35,639 nt of DNA from an uncultured Clostridia bacterium. GTDB taxonomy: Bacteria > Bacillota > Clostridia > Christensenellales > Aristaeellaceae. Positions 31,701 to 35,639 of this stretch are shown here, in pieces. The translations under genes and the position numbers were made by a program. The stretch is from NCBI GenBank assembly GCA_946411525.1, contig CAMKEI010000021.1, forward strand, positions 1-35,639, in the 5' to 3' direction. The stretch's first letter is position 1, and every line of letters begins with the position of its first letter. A model generated the notes under the pieces. It was not told the origin of the DNA. It was given only the letters and a program-made list of their open reading frames with translations, and ran no database searches.

Positions 31701-32504
31701 TCAGAGTTCCTCCTTCTGGGCTTTTCTATCTTTGATCCAGGGGATCAAATTGGCAAGGACGAGGACCAGTGTCACAACCACGACGATCAGGGTTGACATG
31801 GCGTTGACACTGAGATTATACCGCTTCATGGAATAAACGTACATGGAGATTGTATTGACGCCTACGCCGGCGTTAAAATAGGAAACGACAAAGTCGTCCA
31901 GGGACATGCTGAAGGCAATGAGCGCACCGGAAAGGATGGCCGGATAGATCTGGGGAATAATGACTTTCGTCAGCGCTTTCCAGGGCGTTGCACCCAGGTC
32001 CAGCGCGGCTTCCGCCACGTTGTCATCCAGCTGGCGGAGTTTCGGCATGACCGACAGAATAACATAGGGGATACAGAAGGAAATGTGGCTGAGAATCAGG
32101 GTGACAAGATTGGGCTGAACCTTGATGGATATAAACAAAAGCATCAGGCCGATAGCCGTGACGATATCCGGGTTCATGACGGGGAGATTGTTGACCTCGA
32201 GGATGATGGTCCGGACGACCCGTTTTGCCTTGGAAAGGCCGATGGCGGCGACGGTACCGACCACGGTGGAAACCACGGTGGCAATGACGGCGACGAGCAG
32301 CGTGGTCCAGATGCTCTGGAGCATGGAATGCTCATTGCTGAACAGGTTTTCATACCACCGGAAGGAGAAGCCGGAAAAGCTGGTCATTGATTTTCCTTCG
32401 TTGAAGGAGAACAGGACCAGATAGCCGATGGGCAGGTAAATGAACAGCAGGACCAGGATCAGGTAACCGGAGGAAAACAGCTTTGAAAGGCTACTCTTCT
32501 TCAT
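31701..32504 (-). CDS. potC: Spermidine/putrescine ABC transporter permease PotC
   Basis: Second inner-membrane subunit of the polyamine importer, 267 residues, about six helices. The cytoplasmic EAA loop that docks to the ATPase reads EAALDLGATPWKALTKVI. FSFNEGKSMTSFSGFSFRWY after the first helix is typical for PotC. AGGAGG is placed before the ATG. The gene lies 3 bp after potB and 2 bp before potD, fully operonic. Confidence 0.93.
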   Translation of the reverse strand: MKKSSLSKLFSSGYLILVLLFIYLPIGYLVLFSFNEGKSMTSFSGFSFRWYENLFSNEHSMLQSIWTTLLVAVIATVVSTVVGTVAAIGLSKAKRVVRTIILEVNNLPVMNPDIVTAIGLMLLFISIKVQPNLVTLILSHISFCIPYVILSVMPKLRQLDDNVAEAALDLGATPWKALTKVIIPQIYPAILSGALIAFSMSLDDFVVSYFNAGVGVNTISMYVYSMKRYNLSVNAMSTLIVVVVTLVLVLANLIPWIKDRKAQKEEL

Positions 32505-32507
32505 GCC

Positions 32508-33283
32508 TTAATCCTCCTGCGCGCTGCGGTCAAGTTTCTTGGTCGCCCACATCGCGGTGATAATGATCAGGGCCATGATCAGGGAGATGGCGCTGCCGAA
32601 GTTCCAGTCACCGGTCTGCTGGAAGTAGATCTCGATCAGGTTGCCGATGAGCACGTAGTTGCCGCCGCCCAGCATCTTCGGGATGACGAAGGAGGAAACC
32701 GCCGGCAGGAAGACCAGGGTAATGCCGGAAATGATGCCCGGCACGCTCAGGGGCAGAGTTACCTTGAGGAATGATCTTACGTTGTTTGCGCCCAGATCAT
32801 GGGCGGCCACGAGCAGGTTGGGATCCAGCTTGGCGATCGCGGTATGGATCTGGATGATCATAAAAGGCAGGAAGTCGTAAACCATGCCGATGAACACCTT
32901 CAGTTCGCTGGAGAAGTCAAAATTCAGCAGGATACCGCGCCAGGCGTAAGTTTTCAGCAGCATGTTGATCCACATGGGCAGCGTGATCAGCAGCGTGACG
33001 AGAGTTTGCGTCCTGTCGGACAGGTTCGCGATGAACAGGGCTGCCGGATAACCGATGAGCAGGCAGAAAACCGTGGTCAGCAGCGCAATGCGCAGGCTGG
33101 TGAGCAGTACCCGGATAAAGTCCGGATCGGAGATGAACCTGGAAAAATTATCCAGGGTGAACTGAAAAGTGAGGGTGTTGTTGCCGGTGCGGGTGACCGC
33201 ATAGAGCAGGATCATGAGCATCGGCGCAACGATGAAGATCCCGATCCAGAGGATGTAGGGATAGCTCATCCGGAAGAAAGATT

Positions 33284-33287
<4 letters not shown>
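32508..33287 (-). CDS. potB: Spermidine/putrescine ABC transporter permease PotB
   Basis: First permease subunit, 259 residues, about six helices. Its EAA loop reads [20 protein letters not shown]. The segment [18 protein letters not shown] is a PotB hallmark. It overlaps the potA stop by 4 bp (ATGA), so it is translationally coupled to the ATPase. Confidence 0.93.
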
Positions 33288-34864
<1,577 letters not shown>

Positions 34865-34911
34865 ACGCTATCTTCTCCTGATATCCGAGTCGTCATAAAA
34901 ACGCAATATAC

Positions 34912-34939
34912 ATCATACAACAAAACGGAAAACATTCAA
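34912..34939 (-). promoter_or_regulatory. Promoter of the potABCD-trpS operon
   Basis: On the minus strand TTGAAT (34934-34939) and TATGAT (34912-34917) are 16 bp apart, about 47 bp before the potA ATG. AGGAGAAG follows as ribosome site. Confidence 0.55.
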
Positions 34940-35067
34940 TAGACAGAGAGATAAAAATACAATATGAAGATAAAAGATTTACCGCCCCGGAGGGCGAGCC
35001 TTGAAGAGGTCCGCGTTTTTATCCGCCGGCCTGTGTATAAAGGTCGGTCCGGCGAATGAACCGGGTC

Positions 35068-35096
35068 TTTCCAACGACGGCAGAATCTGGTATACT
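35068..35096 (+). promoter_or_regulatory. Promoter of glgA
   Basis: TTTCCA (35068-35073) and TATACT (35091-35096) are 17 bp apart. The -10 is extended (TGGTATACT). The leader of about 65 nt contains a small GC-rich hairpin. Confidence 0.6.
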
Positions 35097-35166
35097 GAGG
35101 GAAAGGATCCGGACCGGAGAGTCGTCCGGACAAAAGACGAAAAACGCTGAACAGGAGGAACAAAAC

Positions 35167-35639
35167 ATGGCGAAAAAAACCAAGCGCAAAATAGCCTTCG
35201 TCGGATCTGAATGCTACCCGTTTGTGAAGACAGGCGGTCTGGGCGATGTGATGTACGCGCTGCCCCGGGCCCTGGTCAGCGAAGGATGCGAAGTCCGGGT
35301 CATCCTTCCGCTGTACGCCTGCATTCCCCAGAAGTATAAAGATCAACTGGAATACAAGGGATCCTTCATGATGGACCAGACCCAGGAAGGGCGCACCTTC
35401 TTTGTTGGCATCATGGAACTGGAGATGGACGGAGTCATCTACGATTTTGTCGAGAACCGCGAGTTCTTTGACTGGGGGAATCCCTATACAGGTCTGTGGG
35501 AGGACATTCCGAAGTACTGCTTCTTCTCCAAGGCCGCACTGGCGATCCTGAATTACCTCAAATGGGCGCCGGACGTGATCCACTGCCACGACTGGCAGGC
35601 CTCGCTGGTGCCGCTGTACAAGCGGACCAAGTTCTGGGA
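35167..35639 (+). CDS. glgA: Glycogen synthase, N-terminal part (runs off the window)
   Basis: Adds glucose from ADP-glucose to growing glycogen (GT5 family). Only the first 157 codons are present; the frame is open to the window end. The N-terminal Rossmann half shows IAFVGSECYPFVKTGGLGDV, where KTGGLGD (21-27) is the ADP-glucose-binding motif. It continues with REFFDWGNPYTGLWEDIPKY and PDVIHCHDWQASLVPLY, with the family HDW. AGGAGG lies 10 bp before the ATG. It has its own promoter, divergent from potA. Confidence 0.93.
   Translation, partial: MAKKTKRKIAFVGSECYPFVKTGGLGDVMYALPRALVSEGCEVRVILPLYACIPQKYKDQLEYKGSFMMDQTQEGRTFFVGIMELEMDGVIYDFVENREFFDWGNPYTGLWEDIPKYCFFSKAALAILNYLKWAPDVIHCHDWQASLVPLYKRTKFW

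Larger units (their letters stand above)
34865..35166. other. Divergent potA-glgA intergenic region
   Basis: A 302-bp region without a gene. The left third is AT-rich and carries the potA promoter on the minus strand. The middle holds small GC-rich inverted repeats (34983-34996; 35024-35029 with 35049-35054). The right third carries the glgA promoter, a 7-bp stem (TCCGGAC 35108-35114 with GTCCGGA 35124-35130) and the AGGAGG site of glgA. I see no known riboswitch. Confidence 0.6.

Overview
The window looks like a chromosomal segment of a Gram-positive, Firmicutes-type anaerobe, most likely an uncultured gut or rumen member of the Clostridia. The evidence is the murB-rapZ-whiA cluster, the rplI-dnaB pair, a YhaM-type exoribonuclease, SecG, strong Shine-Dalgarno sites, AT-rich sigma-A-like promoters between GC-rich genes, a WalR-like box, and many secreted proteins with Firmicutes signal peptides. 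The genus is a guess. I see no tRNA, rRNA, insertion sequence, phage gene or CRISPR array.

Left part (1-4570, mostly minus strand): a cytosolic GH43 glycosidase, a CCA-adding enzyme whose start codon sits inside a heptanucleotide tandem repeat, and a MalY/PatB-type C-S lyase/aminotransferase. Divergent from the lyase (4571-7463, plus) is a tight three-gene operon: a DUF5058 membrane protein, a second unrecognised polytopic membrane protein and a membrane-anchored M20 peptidase. This lyase, membrane pair and peptidase set is my main candidate for an undescribed system: uptake, deacylation and cleavage of amino-acid conjugates.

Centre (7534-21625): a secreted SH3 protein, fumarase C, an AlaX-type editing protein with a coupled 80-aa protein, SecG, and an FCD-type GntR regulator with a clear self-operator. 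Then comes a murB-rapZ-whiA operon that lacks the usual yvcK gene and ends in a large GT-C-like membrane protein. It is followed by a membrane-anchored coiled-coil repeat protein, L9, DnaB and YhaM.

Right part (21685-35639): an envelope region with a putative lipoprotein, a nine-module SdrD-B-like secreted protein of about 1255 residues, a multi-PGB L,D-transpeptidase with a WalR-like box over its promoter, and a secreted zinc-ribbon/Sel1 protein. A minus-strand potABCD-trpS operon follows. Its PotA is enlarged by two tandem Ig-like modules inserted in the C-terminal TOBE region. The window ends in the first third of a glycogen synthase gene, divergent from potA.
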